Positions 1 through 8,393 of a stretch of 64,000 nt of DNA are shown here, one piece after another (position 1 is the stretch's first letter; each line of letters opens with the position of its first letter). Under the pieces are notes generated by a model. That model worked only from the letters and a program-made list of their open reading frames with translations, made no database searches and had not been told where the DNA came from. The stretch spans positions 31,658 through 95,657 of the forward strand of contig JAVVXB010000009.1 in the NCBI GenBank assembly GCA_036651815.1, in the 5' to 3' direction. The position numbers and the translations under genes were made by a program. Origin of the DNA: JAVVXB01 sp036651815. GTDB lineage: Bacteria > Bacillota > Clostridia > Christensenellales > CAG-138.

Positions 1-11
1 TTTCGCGGGCT

Positions 12-797
12 GTGGATGGATTTCATGCACTGGACGAACTCTCCGGGATGGATACCTCCATCCACCGTCTGCATCCAATCAGCAAAGCACTGGTCACGCT
101 CCTCTTTGTCGCCGCGGTGGTGTCATCCCCTCGGTTAGACATTGCGGAGCTTTGTCCTTATTTTCTTTATCCACTTTTATTCGCTGCGCTCGCCGAAGTA
201 CCTGTACGACAGGTCTTCCGCCGGACGTTTCCAGCTTTGCCGTTTGTGCTGTTTGCAGGGATATCCAACATTCTCTTTGATTCCGCGCCCCATCTGTATC
301 TCGGGCGCATTGCCGTGTCCAGAGGGGTTGTTTCCTGCTTGGTGTTAGTGGAGAAGACGCTGCTTTCCGTCTCGGCGGTGGTGCTGCTATCCGCCACCAC
401 ACCCAGCGTGAGCTTACTGGCAGGCATGCAGCGCATGGGCATGCCTAAGATATTAATTACTACCTGCATGCTATGCTTCCGTTATCTTTCCCTGCTGATG
501 GATGAAGCCGGCAACATGATGCGTGCCTATCACTTACGCAGCGGACGGCAGAAAGGCATCGACATGCGGGACATGGGTTCCTTTGCCGGTCAGTTGCTGC
601 TACGAAGCTTTGATAAAGCAGGCCGGATCTACAGCGCCATGCAATGCAGAGGCTTTACCGGAAACTATCTGGTCGCGCAGACGGTGCCGGTGCATGCGCC
701 GGATATTATCTATCCGCTGCTGATGGCCGTTATACTGGCGTTCTTTCGATTTTTCGGGTTTACGCGGCTGTTTGCCGCACTATTTGGAGGGATCTAA
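12..797 (+). CDS. cbiQ: ECF transporter T component, CbiQ/EcfT family
   Basis: Membrane coupling subunit of an energy-coupling-factor importer for cobalt or another micronutrient. The 261 residues contain several hydrophobic segments and the two cytoplasmic Arg-Gly/Arg-Ser coupling motifs that dock on the ATPases: AYHLRSG near residue 175 and AMQCRGF near 211. The frame is still open at the left edge; GTG at 12 is the first usable start seen, so the true start may lie upstream. cbiO follows after 3 bases, so the two form one operon, and the substrate-binding subunit must lie outside the window. The family call is firm. Cobalt as substrate is an inference, because T components are similar across substrates. 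Confidence 0.85.
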   Translation: MDGFHALDELSGMDTSIHRLHPISKALVTLLFVAAVVSSPRLDIAELCPYFLYPLLFAALAEVPVRQVFRRTFPALPFVLFAGISNILFDSAPHLYLGRIAVSRGVVSCLVLVEKTLLSVSAVVLLSATTPSVSLLAGMQRMGMPKILITTCMLCFRYLSLLMDEAGNMMRAYHLRSGRQKGIDMRDMGSFAGQLLLRSFDKAGRIYSAMQCRGFTGNYLVAQTVPVHAPDIIYPLLMAVILAFFRFFGFTRLFAALFGGI

Positions 798-800
798 TCC

Positions 801-1496
801 ATGCTGACGGTTCGAGGCGTTTCCTATCAATATCCGGACGGGGTATCCGCACTCAATCAAATTACGTTCACCATTCTCGGCAGCGAATCCGTTGGGCTGA
901 TCGGTGAAAACGGGGCTGGCAAGAGCACGCTGCTCTCGTTGCTCTGCGGGCTATTGATGCCAACAAGCGGGCAAATTGCCTATGACAGCATCCGATTGCA
1001 GAAGGACACACTGAAAAAAATACGCGAATCTGTTGGCATGGTATTTCAAAACCCTGACGACCAACTATTTATGCCCACAATCTATGACGACGTTGCCTTT
1101 GGCCTGCGAAACGAGGGGTTGGATGAAGTCACCGTGCGTGCACGCGTGATGCATACACTGCATCATCTTGGCATTGAACACTTGGCTGACCGGCCGCCCT
1201 ACCGTCTCTCCGGCGGAGAAAAACGCAGCGCGGCGATTGCCACCGTTGTAGCCATGAAGCCTGGTATTTTGTTTTTTGACGAACCCACGGCATTTCTGGA
1301 CGCCAAATCCAAGCGCAACTTGATTCAGCTGCTTCCCTCCATCAACGCCGGCAAGCTGATTGTAACCCACGATTTAGATCTGGTGGAGGCAACCTGCTCA
1401 CGAGTATTGGTATTGCAAAAAGGACGGTTGCTTCGCGATGGTCCCACAAAAAGTATCCTCTCAGACAAAGCCTTTCTTGCCGAAGCAGGATTATAG
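801..1496 (+). CDS. cbiO: ECF/cobalt transporter ATP-binding protein, CbiO family
   Basis: ABC ATPase that powers the ECF importer together with CbiQ. Visible motifs in order are Walker A GENGAGKST (about residues 35-43), Q-loop VFQNPDDQLF (81-90), ABC signature LSGGEKR (136-142), Walker B ILFFDEPTA (156-164) and the switch histidine in VTHD. At 231 residues it is slightly shorter than typical CbiO proteins. The ATG is preceded by GGAGGG, which overlaps the end of cbiQ. A diverged copy of the last 90 or so bases of this gene lies just downstream at 1503-1592. Cobalt specificity is inferred from family likeness only. Confidence 0.9.
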   Translation: MLTVRGVSYQYPDGVSALNQITFTILGSESVGLIGENGAGKSTLLSLLCGLLMPTSGQIAYDSIRLQKDTLKKIRESVGMVFQNPDDQLFMPTIYDDVAFGLRNEGLDEVTVRARVMHTLHHLGIEHLADRPPYRLSGGEKRSAAIATVVAMKPGILFFDEPTAFLDAKSKRNLIQLLPSINAGKLIVTHDLDLVEATCSRVLVLQKGRLLRDGPTKSILSDKAFLAEAGL

Positions 1497-1502
1497 AATG
1501 TG

Positions 1503-1640
1503 GATTTAGACCGAGTGGAGGCCGACAGGTGGCGAATATGTGCATTAGAAAAAGGACGGTTGCTTCGCAATGGTGCCACAAAAAGCATCCTTGGAAAACT
1601 GGTGGGGTTGTGCATTTTTTTTGCTAGATTGTGTTTTTAG
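1503..1640 (+). pseudogene. Degenerate copy of the cbiO 3' end
   Basis: Positions 1503-1592 align without gaps to 1371-1460 inside cbiO, with about 70 of 90 bases identical by hand count. Translation keeps the frame: DLDRVEA and KGRLLRNGATKSIL match DLDLVEA and KGRLLRDGPTKSIL of CbiO. The frame then runs on to a stop at 1638. There is no start codon or upstream domain, so it cannot be a working gene. It is either the tail of a lost second ATPase gene (ECF importers often have two) or a 3' end displaced by an integrated and later lost element. Confidence 0.75.
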
Positions 1641-1818
1641 AACATTCAATCGTCCATATTTAGAAAACCGATTTACATAGTTCCGATGCGTAGAAGCCAT
1701 TGTGAGTGATGTACAACCATATGGCATGAGCAAAACCATTTAAAGTCATCACATTGATTCGCCAGTAGTGATGCATAAGTTTTTTATGAATTTGCCCTGA
1801 ATCCTCATTTCGTAGAGG

Positions 1819-1847
1819 TTGCCAACTAAAAGTAAATGTGATATATT
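1819..1847 (+). promoter_or_regulatory. Probable sigma-A-type promoter of hppA
   Basis: TTGCCA at 1819-1824, a 17-base spacer and TATATT at 1842-1847, ending 33 bases before the hppA start codon. No terminator or regulator site was recognised in the A+T-rich stretch 1641-1818. Confidence 0.55.
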
Positions 1848-1880
1848 GGTGACAATTGGTTTTATGAAAGGGGTCGTATC

Positions 1881-3971
1881 ATGGACAGAGTTTTTCAAGT
1901 TGCGGCAATCTCCATTTCGGCCATTGCCTTTGCATTTGCGGCATGGTTGTTTTTATGGGTCAAGCGGTTGCCATCCGAAAATGTGAAGATCGCTAAGGCT
2001 GGGGATCTTATCAAACGCGGTGCGCGCACCTTCTTACGCAAGGAATACATTGTACTCGCAAAGTTTGCGGGAGTTGCTGGAATTCTTATCTTCCTGTTTC
2101 TGCCGTCGCCCATCTGGAAAGGTGATATTCTCCAAAATGCCATCATGGCTATTGCCTATTTCATGGGCAATATCTTCTCCGCCATCGCGGGTAAAATCGG
2201 CATCGAAGTATCCACAATTGCGAACGTAAAAGCCGCTGAAGCGGCGAAAAAAGGCATCAAGCCGTCCTTTATGGCGGGCTTCCGTGGTGGCGCCGTCATG
2301 GGCATGGCCGTTGTGGGCGCAAGTCTTTTGGGCGTAACGCTGGTCTTTATGCTCACCGGCGATGCAACAACGGTGCTTGGTTTCAGCTTCGGCGCAAGCT
2401 CGCTGGCATTGTTTGCCAAGGCAGGCGGCGGCATCTTTACCAAGACCGCTGACATCAGTGCGGATCTTGTAGGTAAGGTTGAACTGGGTATTCCCGAAGA
2501 CGATCCGCGCAACCCCGCAGTCATTGCAGATAACGTCGGCGATAACGTAGGTGACGTGGCCGGCATGGGCGCGGACTTGTTCGACTCCAACGTTGCCTCC
2601 ATGGCAGCGGCGTTGATTATGGCGGTTGCTCTGGATAAAACACTTGGCGTTTCCCGCAATGTCGCCATGGTGTTTTGTTTTGCCGCACTGGGACTTTTGG
2701 CCTCTATCATTGGAGTCATGACGGCACGGATTGGAAAAAATGGTAATCCAACAAATGCGCTCAACTCCAGCACCTATGTAACGACCGGCGTCTATATTCT
2801 GCTTACCGCAGCAGCTACCGCCGTATTTGGGTTTTCCTGGCGCATTTGGATGGCCTGCATCTTTGGTCTTGTTGTAGGCGTCATCATTGGCATCACGACG
2901 GACTATTTTACCGACGATCACCGCAAGCCAGTCCACCATGTGGCAAAGGCCAGTAAGTCCGGCCCCGCATTCACCATTCTCTCTGGTATCTCCTATGGAT
3001 TTCTAAGTGTGCTGCCTGCCATGATCGGCATTGGCCTTTCTGCGCTAGCAGCATACAAGCTCTGTGAGCCCATTGATCCCGCCCACCCCCTGGAATTTGC
3101 ATTGTTTGGCATCTCCATGGCGGCAGTCGGCATGCTTTCCATCGTGGGCATGATCGTCTCCAACGATGCTTACGGACCCATTGTGGACAACGCGCGTGGT
3201 TTGGCTGAGATGGGTAATCTTGGCGAAGATGTGCTTAACATTACTGACGAGCTAGACTCGGCTGGCAATACGGTCAAGGCCGTTACCAAGGGCTTTGCCA
3301 TTTCCGCAGCAGGTTTGACCGTCATCGCGCTGTTGGGCGCGTTTATGAGCGAAGTCAACGTCGCCGCCGCTGAGCTGGGCGTTGTTGGACTGACGGGCTT
3401 TGACATTATGAACCCATTGGTGTTCTTTGGTCTGCTCGTTGGTGCAGCCATCCCCGCGGTGTTTTCTGCAATGTTGATATTGGGCGTCGATCGCAACGCA
3501 CAACGTATGGTTGCTGAAATTCACCGTCAGTTCCGCGAAATCATCGGATTGAAGGAAGGCAAAGAAGGCGTTGAACCGGAATATGACCGTTGCATTGAAA
3601 TTGCTACCACCGGCGCAATTAAAGAGTTGATCCCCGCTGGATTGACGGCCATCATCGCCACGCTCGTGGTTGGATTTGTCGGCGGCGTGCAGGCCATCGG
3701 TGGCTTCTTAACGGGTAACATCATCAGCGGAATTCTGTTGGCACTGTTTATGAGCAATGCTGGTGGGCTTTGGGATAATTCCAAGAAGTATGTGGAATCC
3801 GGGCATGAAGGCGGCAAAGGCTCCGACGCGCACAAGGCTGCGATCGTTGGCGATACCGTTGGCGATCCATTCAAGGACACCGCAGGCCCCTCCATCAATA
3901 CGCAGATTACGGTTGTATCTCTGGTTGCCTCGTTGATGTCCACCCTGTTCCTCACCTGGTCGCTATTTTAA
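1881..3971 (+). CDS. hppA: Membrane-bound ion-pumping pyrophosphatase
   Basis: Hydrolyses pyrophosphate and pumps H+ and/or Na+ out across the membrane. The 696 residues match the usual length and carry many membrane segments. The pyrophosphate/Mg site motifs are present: DNVGDNVGDVAGMGAD near residue 217, and GSDAHKAAIVGDTVGDPFKD (about 640-659) before the C-terminus. The sequence AGNTVKAVTKG near residue 460 has Lys at the position that family studies link to K+-independent enzymes (K+-dependent ones have Ala there), which suggests a K+-independent type. SD AAAGGGG precedes the ATG. It is a single-gene unit closed by the hairpin at 4007-4049. The pumped ion is not settled here. Confidence 0.95.
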   Translation: MDRVFQVAAISISAIAFAFAAWLFLWVKRLPSENVKIAKAGDLIKRGARTFLRKEYIVLAKFAGVAGILIFLFLPSPIWKGDILQNAIMAIAYFMGNIFSAIAGKIGIEVSTIANVKAAEAAKKGIKPSFMAGFRGGAVMGMAVVGASLLGVTLVFMLTGDATTVLGFSFGASSLALFAKAGGGIFTKTADISADLVGKVELGIPEDDPRNPAVIADNVGDNVGDVAGMGADLFDSNVASMAAALIMAVALDKTLGVSRNVAMVFCFAALGLLASIIGVMTARIGKNGNPTNALNSSTYVTTGVYILLTAAATAVFGFSWRIWMACIFGLVVGVIIGITTDYFTDDHRKPVHHVAKASKSGPAFTILSGISYGFLSVLPAMIGIGLSALAAYKLCEPIDPAHPLEFALFGISMAAVGMLSIVGMIVSNDAYGPIVDNARGLAEMGNLGEDVLNITDELDSAGNTVKAVTKGFAISAAGLTVIALLGAFMSEVNVAAAELGVVGLTGFDIMNPLVFFGLLVGAAIPAVFSAMLILGVDRNAQRMVAEIHRQFREIIGLKEGKEGVEPEYDRCIEIATTGAIKELIPAGLTAIIATLVVGFVGGVQAIGGFLTGNIISGILLALFMSNAGGLWDNSKKYVESGHEGGKGSDAHKAAIVGDTVGDPFKDTAGPSINTQITVVSLVASLMSTLFLTWSLF

Positions 3972-4006
3972 GCAATTGAATTCACGATAATCCCTAACCG
4001 CGTTAT

Positions 4007-4049
4007 GAAAAACACGGGACTGTTCCGGAATGGACAGCCCCGTGTTTTT
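4007..4049 (+). terminator. Rho-independent terminator of hppA
   Basis: Arms AAAAACACGGG and CCCGTGTTTTT with an inner CTGT/ACAG pairing, ending in a run of T. The A-rich left arm means it could also work leftward for the convergent pentapeptide gene. Confidence 0.85.
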
Positions 4050-4472
4050 ATCGATTGGGTTTGGCCACGCTGTCAGCGCGATTATCGCTGTTCTACAATT
4101 GATGCTCCTTGGTTTTATTGATGGCATTTATCATTTTTTGGCTTACGGTGGATTTTTTCCCTTGTTTCAATAAAAAATTCTCTGTCTTACTAATGATAAA
4201 TCCGAAGTTTTAACTTTTTAATGGAAATACAGATATCCGAGGTGCTTAGCTTGGAATTGAGAAACATCCTCTGTTTCAGATCGTTTGTAACGCAGCTGCT
4301 TTCAATATTGGCATTGGTAAGAACGCTCGCTCGCTGCACCTGATTTGCTTACCTGATACCATTCAGCAGCACATTCTCACGACGCCGCACTGCCAACAGG
4401 AATCTGATGGAAAAATAACAACGCGCCCATGACGAACGCGTGAAAACTGAAAACACGCCAACCCGATGCTCT
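4050..4472. other. Intergenic stretch with nothing recognised
   Basis: About 420 bases between two convergent genes. I see no credible reading frame, RNA gene or repeat. A small inverted repeat (ACGCG/CGCGT) at about 4421-4442 lies just past the stop of the leftward gene but has no clear T run. Confidence 0.4.
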
Positions 4473-5144
4473 TTAAATTTGGATATTCACACCAGCAAGC
4501 AGTTGTCCCAGCTGGGCAGCTTGTTCCAAATTCACCATGGCACCGCGCAGCTCCTGACCCATGATGCTAATTCCCCGCAAATCCGAGGTAGATAGGTCGA
4601 TACCTTTCAGTTCCGTCTGAAACAATTCGCATTTCCCAAGATCACATGCAGAAAAAGCCACCTGCTTCAATTGACAACCTGCCAAACTGGCCGAATTTAG
4701 ATTGCAATTCAGAAATGAAGTATATTTCATCTTCGATCCATTCAAATTCGCATAACGCAAGAGGCAGTCCTGAAAGGTCACATCCAGGCAATATGCCTCA
4801 TTCAGGTTAGTGCCAAGCATCTTGCAGTTGTTCATTGTGACACGCTGCAGGGAGGCTTTGTTCATCTGGCAATTGGACAGATCGCATTGTTCAAAAACGC
4901 AATCATCAAAGGATGTCCGTTCCAGCGAGCAGTCCAACAGTTTGCAGCCGATCAGGCAGCAGCCATGAAATTCCACTCGATCCAACCTTTCGGATGACAT
5001 GCACAGCCCTTCAAAAAGCAGCTTCTCAAGATCGAGTTCCTCTTGCGCAGATTGCAGCAATATGGCCGATAAATTCGGCGGGGATTGCAACATGGTTCGA
5101 TCCAGACGCGGTGATTTCACTTTGATACCCATCATTTTTTCCAT
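4473..5144 (-). CDS. Pentapeptide-repeat protein
   Basis: About 223 residues, dominated after residue 35 by A(D/N)LxX-type five-residue repeats such as LIGCKLLDCSLERTSFDDC, which build a right-handed four-sided beta helix. Some family members protect DNA gyrase from quinolones or toxins, but most have no known role and nothing here assigns one. Cys is unusually common in the repeats. A longer frame runs to 5180, but a good promoter (TTGCTC, 18 bases, TATACT) occupies 5151-5180. That makes ATG 5144, or the ATG pair at 5135/5132, the more likely start. The -10 box ends 6 bases before ATG 5144, so the transcript would be leaderless. Confidence 0.75.
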   Translation of the reverse strand: MEKMMGIKVKSPRLDRTMLQSPPNLSAILLQSAQEELDLEKLLFEGLCMSSERLDRVEFHGCCLIGCKLLDCSLERTSFDDCVFEQCDLSNCQMNKASLQRVTMNNCKMLGTNLNEAYCLDVTFQDCLLRYANLNGSKMKYTSFLNCNLNSASLAGCQLKQVAFSACDLGKCELFQTELKGIDLSTSDLRGISIMGQELRGAMVNLEQAAQLGQLLAGVNIQI

Positions 5145-5150
5145 GGCTCC

Positions 5151-5180
5151 AGTATAGCACACCCCTGCTGAAGTGAGCAA
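5151..5180 (-). promoter_or_regulatory. Promoter of the pentapeptide-repeat gene
   Basis: Read leftward: TTGCTC, an 18-base spacer and TATACT preceded by TGC (extended -10). The -10 box ends 6 bases before ATG 5144, so the expected start of transcription falls on or next to the A of the ATG. Confidence 0.5.
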
Positions 5181-5342
5181 AATAGATTCGCAGCGTTTGA
5201 ACGCTTCATCTCAACTCTCAGAAATTACAAACCATCAGGTCTTCTGCCCGTTTGGCTTTCAACCTGATGGTGCATAGATGATATCAGCAAAATTGGACTG
5301 TCGCAGCAGATATATATTAGACGACCGCTACTCCCGGAAACG

Positions 5343-6731
5343 TTACTTTTTTCTGCTGACTCTTGGTTTGATCTTGTAGATGAGAAGCATTAGCGCTGCA
5401 AAGTAAGCAATCAGCAGCCCGAAGGTGAGCATCAGCATGGTCTCAGACTGGGGAGCCAGTGAAACAAATGCGAGCATCGGTGCACCAAGAACGATGGCAA
5501 AGCTGCTGCCCGTCACAAGATTGTTTGCTGCTGGTGTCCGGTAATACGGATCGATTTCGCGAAGAAGCAATACGCCAGAGCTAATGGTTCCCGTCATCAT
5601 GCCGAACATCGAAAAATACCCTTCATAGAAGTACCCGGGATATGTCTTTTTACATACAGTTTTTAGATAGATATGGGTTACAATGCACCCAGAAACCGCC
5701 ATCAGGATGAATGGCAACCAGAGATTCTGCATGTCGGAAATATCGATGGAAGCAATGCCACAGATAATCATAAAATCAAACGCCGCGCCCGAAATTCGGT
5801 TAAGCAAATAACTGTTCTGATACTGCCGCGTCATAATCTTCACCTTGCGCAAGGAGCAAAATACTGCGCGGCAAGCCATGGCGAGTACCGAGCCAACAAT
5901 AAAATTGAATCCCCAAAGTATGGAGTTCACGGTTTTACCAATCCCTGGGGCAATTGCATTCAGCCCTGTTGTAATGCCCTTAGTGAGTAAGAACGTTGCC
6001 AAATAAATCAGCAAGACCAAGGCCAGCTGCACAGAAAAACGATCAACAGACTCCGAAATCGGAATTTCATTTTTATCCTCAAAGCAATCTGTGGAGGTTG
6101 ATCCGGAAAGCTTCGGTGGGTTCTGTATCGCGATCTTGCCTTTTTTCCGTAGAATTGATAAATAGATCACCCCAACCGTGCAGGCACAAAGATATCCGGC
6201 AGCAGCAATGGAAAGCCCGAAGGATTGCCCGTTTGCAAAGCCCATCTGTTCATACATCAGACCTACATTATTGGCCTGTCCGGGGCCCTGACCATATCCC
6301 ATCGGCAGCAGAATGCCGGCTGCTTTAAACAACCCCGGCATGATGGTATAGCCCAGCGTGACCGTGATTGCAAGTCCCACAATGCCCTGAATGAGATAGG
6401 AGCCAATGATAACCGCGCCACTTTTCAACCCGATTAGCTCGCCTTTCAATTCACCGCCATCATCGTTTGGCACCCGCAGGGACATGGCAATAAAGCCAAT
6501 GGCAATGGCATGATAGGTCACGGTTTCCAAAAATTCGGAGGAGATGTTGATTACATTAAATTCGCGTAATAACAGCAGCAGAAAACCTGCCAGCACCGGT
6601 GTCGGAATCAAAAGCTTGCGGATAAATGCGACTTTACGAAGCAGTACATTGGAGATCAGCATCATTCCGGCAAGAATGCCATAGGAGATGATTGGATTCC
6701 AGAGCGCTGTATTTTCATAAGAAAATATCAT
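5343..6731 (-). CDS. gltS: Sodium/glutamate symporter, GltS family
   Basis: Integral membrane importer that couples glutamate uptake to Na+ entry. About 462 residues with roughly ten hydrophobic segments in two halves separated by a hydrophilic loop (about residues 200-225), and Gly-rich re-entrant stretches such as GYGQGPGQANNVG in the first half. The chosen ATG at 6731 follows GGGGG with an 8-base gap; a longer frame to 6785 lacks a start signal. It lies downstream of oadB and oadG on the same strand, so a shared transcript is likely. Glutamate is the family substrate; exact specificity is inferred. Confidence 0.85.
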   Translation of the reverse strand: MIFSYENTALWNPIISYGILAGMMLISNVLLRKVAFIRKLLIPTPVLAGFLLLLLREFNVINISSEFLETVTYHAIAIGFIAMSLRVPNDDGGELKGELIGLKSGAVIIGSYLIQGIVGLAITVTLGYTIMPGLFKAAGILLPMGYGQGPGQANNVGLMYEQMGFANGQSFGLSIAAAGYLCACTVGVIYLSILRKKGKIAIQNPPKLSGSTSTDCFEDKNEIPISESVDRFSVQLALVLLIYLATFLLTKGITTGLNAIAPGIGKTVNSILWGFNFIVGSVLAMACRAVFCSLRKVKIMTRQYQNSYLLNRISGAAFDFMIICGIASIDISDMQNLWLPFILMAVSGCIVTHIYLKTVCKKTYPGYFYEGYFSMFGMMTGTISSGVLLLREIDPYYRTPAANNLVTGSSFAIVLGAPMLAFVSLAPQSETMLMLTFGLLIAYFAALMLLIYKIKPRVSRKK

Positions 6732-6887
6732 TTGTATATCCCCCATTTTCAGCGATAAAAATACCGCGTGCCTATCGGTTTTCAAGTCTTAATTGTCACT
6801 CGAATCGTCATCGCCAATGGAAGGGAGGATGTTTTCCCCCCTTCCTTCCAGGTGTACCGACCGGGACAATCCAGTTCATTTGCGCAT

Positions 6888-7028
6888 TTATTTATTCTTT
6901 TTTGGTTTCAGCCCGGTCAGCCAATTCAGCAAACCAATGCAGAGCATGATGATGCCTGTTACCAGGAAAATGCCCAGCATTCCTTTTGCCATGACCGGTA
7001 GTGTAAATAAAAACTGTTCAATATTCAT
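6888..7028 (-). CDS. Small OadG/GcdD-like subunit of a sodium-pumping decarboxylase
   Basis: A 46-residue protein starting MNIEQFLFTLPVMAKGMLGI, followed by one hydrophobic segment and the basic tail GLKPKKNK. This matches the single-span gamma (OadG) or delta (GcdD) subunit that helps assemble Na+-translocating biotin decarboxylases and normally begins with a VMGKGMxGIF-like motif. It starts 10 bases after the oadB stop and has the SD AGGGGA. Size, topology, motif and position next to oadB agree. Whether the parent enzyme decarboxylates oxaloacetate, methylmalonyl-CoA or glutaconyl-CoA cannot be read here. Confidence 0.75.
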   Translation of the reverse strand: MNIEQFLFTLPVMAKGMLGIFLVTGIIMLCIGLLNWLTGLKPKKNK

Positions 7029-7038
7029 AGACGTTCCC

Positions 7039-8160
7039 CTATCCCAACAAATTCAGTATCAATCCGCCTGCAATGACGGATGCAATCTGCCCGGAGACGT
7101 TTGCACCGGCCGCATGCATCAGCAGAAAGTTCTGGTTGTCCTCAGCAAGTCCCATCTTATGTACCACACGCGCAGACATTGGGAACGCTGAAATCCCCGC
7201 CGCGCCAATCATGGGGTTGACCTTATGCTTGCAAAACAGATTCATAATTTTTGCAAACATAACGCCACCAATGGTATCAAAAACAAAGGCGACCAGTCCA
7301 AGCCCCAAAATCAGCATCGTGCGAGGATTCAAAAATGCATCTGCCTGCATACGCGCAGCCACGGTGATCCCAAGAAACAGCGTAATGAGATTGGCCAGCA
7401 CCTTTTGGGCAGTATCAGAGAGTGAATTCAATACGCCGCATTCGCGAATAAGATTCCCAAACATGAGGAATCCGATCAGTGCAACGGATCGCGGAGAGAC
7501 GATGCCCGCAACAATGGTCACCAAGATGGGAAACAAAATGCGCGTGAGCTTGGTGACATTCGTCTTTGAATATTCCATTCGAATTCGCCGTTCATCCTTC
7601 GTTGTGATCATTCTGATAATGGGTGGCTGCACAATCGGCACAAGCGCCATATACGAATAGGCTGCAACGATGATCGGCCCAAGATAGTTCGAGTTAAAGT
7701 AGCTGGCCACAAATATAGAGGTTGGGCCATCCGCCGCGCCAATGATGGCAATTGAGGCCGCATCTTTGATTGGAAAGCCCAGCAAAGAGGCTAGGCTCAG
7801 CGTGAAAAAAATGCCGAACTGTGCCGCTGCGCCAAACAGCATGAGCTTTGGATTGTTCAGCAACGGGCCAAAGTCAATCATTGCGCCGATGCCGATAAAC
7901 AGCAGCAGCGGAAACAATTCGTTGGCTATACCTGAATCAAACAGCACATCAATAATGCCGATTTCTCGCACACCCTCAATCACCTGTGTAACTGCACCGG
8001 ACATTGGCAGATTCACCAGAATCGCACCAAACCCCATGGGCAGCAGCAGCGCAGGTTCCATATCCTTCTTAATAGCAAGAAAGATCAGCAACCCTCCGAT
8101 GATCCACATGACAACCTGTTGCCATTGAAGATTCCCTAAATTTCCGAATATTACTTCCAC
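7039..8160 (-). CDS. oadB: Sodium-pumping decarboxylase, beta subunit (OadB/GcdB family)
   Basis: The membrane subunit that decarboxylates carboxybiotin and exports Na+. The 373 residues carry about nine to eleven membrane spans and the family's conserved cores: GIGAMIDFGPL (about residues 89-99), GAADGPTSIF (141-150) with the Asp of the ion path, and GAAGISAFPMSARVVHKMG (about 322-340). The start is GTG at 8160 with GGAG seven bases upstream. The catalytic alpha (carboxyltransferase) and biotin-carrier subunits are not in this window. The neighbouring glutamate symporter makes a glutaconyl-CoA decarboxylase role attractive, but that is inference. Confidence 0.9.
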   Translation of the reverse strand: MEVIFGNLGNLQWQQVVMWIIGGLLIFLAIKKDMEPALLLPMGFGAILVNLPMSGAVTQVIEGVREIGIIDVLFDSGIANELFPLLLFIGIGAMIDFGPLLNNPKLMLFGAAAQFGIFFTLSLASLLGFPIKDAASIAIIGAADGPTSIFVASYFNSNYLGPIIVAAYSYMALVPIVQPPIIRMITTKDERRIRMEYSKTNVTKLTRILFPILVTIVAGIVSPRSVALIGFLMFGNLIRECGVLNSLSDTAQKVLANLITLFLGITVAARMQADAFLNPRTMLILGLGLVAFVFDTIGGVMFAKIMNLFCKHKVNPMIGAAGISAFPMSARVVHKMGLAEDNQNFLLMHAAGANVSGQIASVIAGGLILNLLG

Positions 8161-8192
8161 GTTAGTTCTCCAATCCTTAAAATACCAAGTGT

Positions 8193-8221
8193 ATCATACG
8201 ATAAAACTACACCGATAGCAA
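8193..8221 (-). promoter_or_regulatory. Promoter of the oadB-oadG-gltS unit
   Basis: Read leftward: TTGCTA at 8221-8216, a 17-base spacer and TATGAT at 8198-8193, about 33 bases before the GTG start of oadB. Confidence 0.6.
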
Positions 8222-8353
8222 TTGCAAATGCTTTTTCTTTAATATGCGCTTGATGTCAACGCAAAAATCTTTATGCTGTCTTTATTCATTTAAATATATT
8301 CGCAAAAAATATTTTGCTGCAAATACCGATTTCTTTGTGGATGAAAACTGTGA

Positions 8354-8359
8354 TATAAT
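8354..8359 (+). promoter_or_regulatory. -10 element before the sensor kinase gene
   Basis: A perfect TATAAT 34 bases before ATG 8394, with only a weak -35 match around 8331. It argues against a start further upstream in the same frame (8244). Confidence 0.4.
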
Positions 8360-8393
8360 ACATACAGAGTTTATCATTGCAAGGAAATATAGC

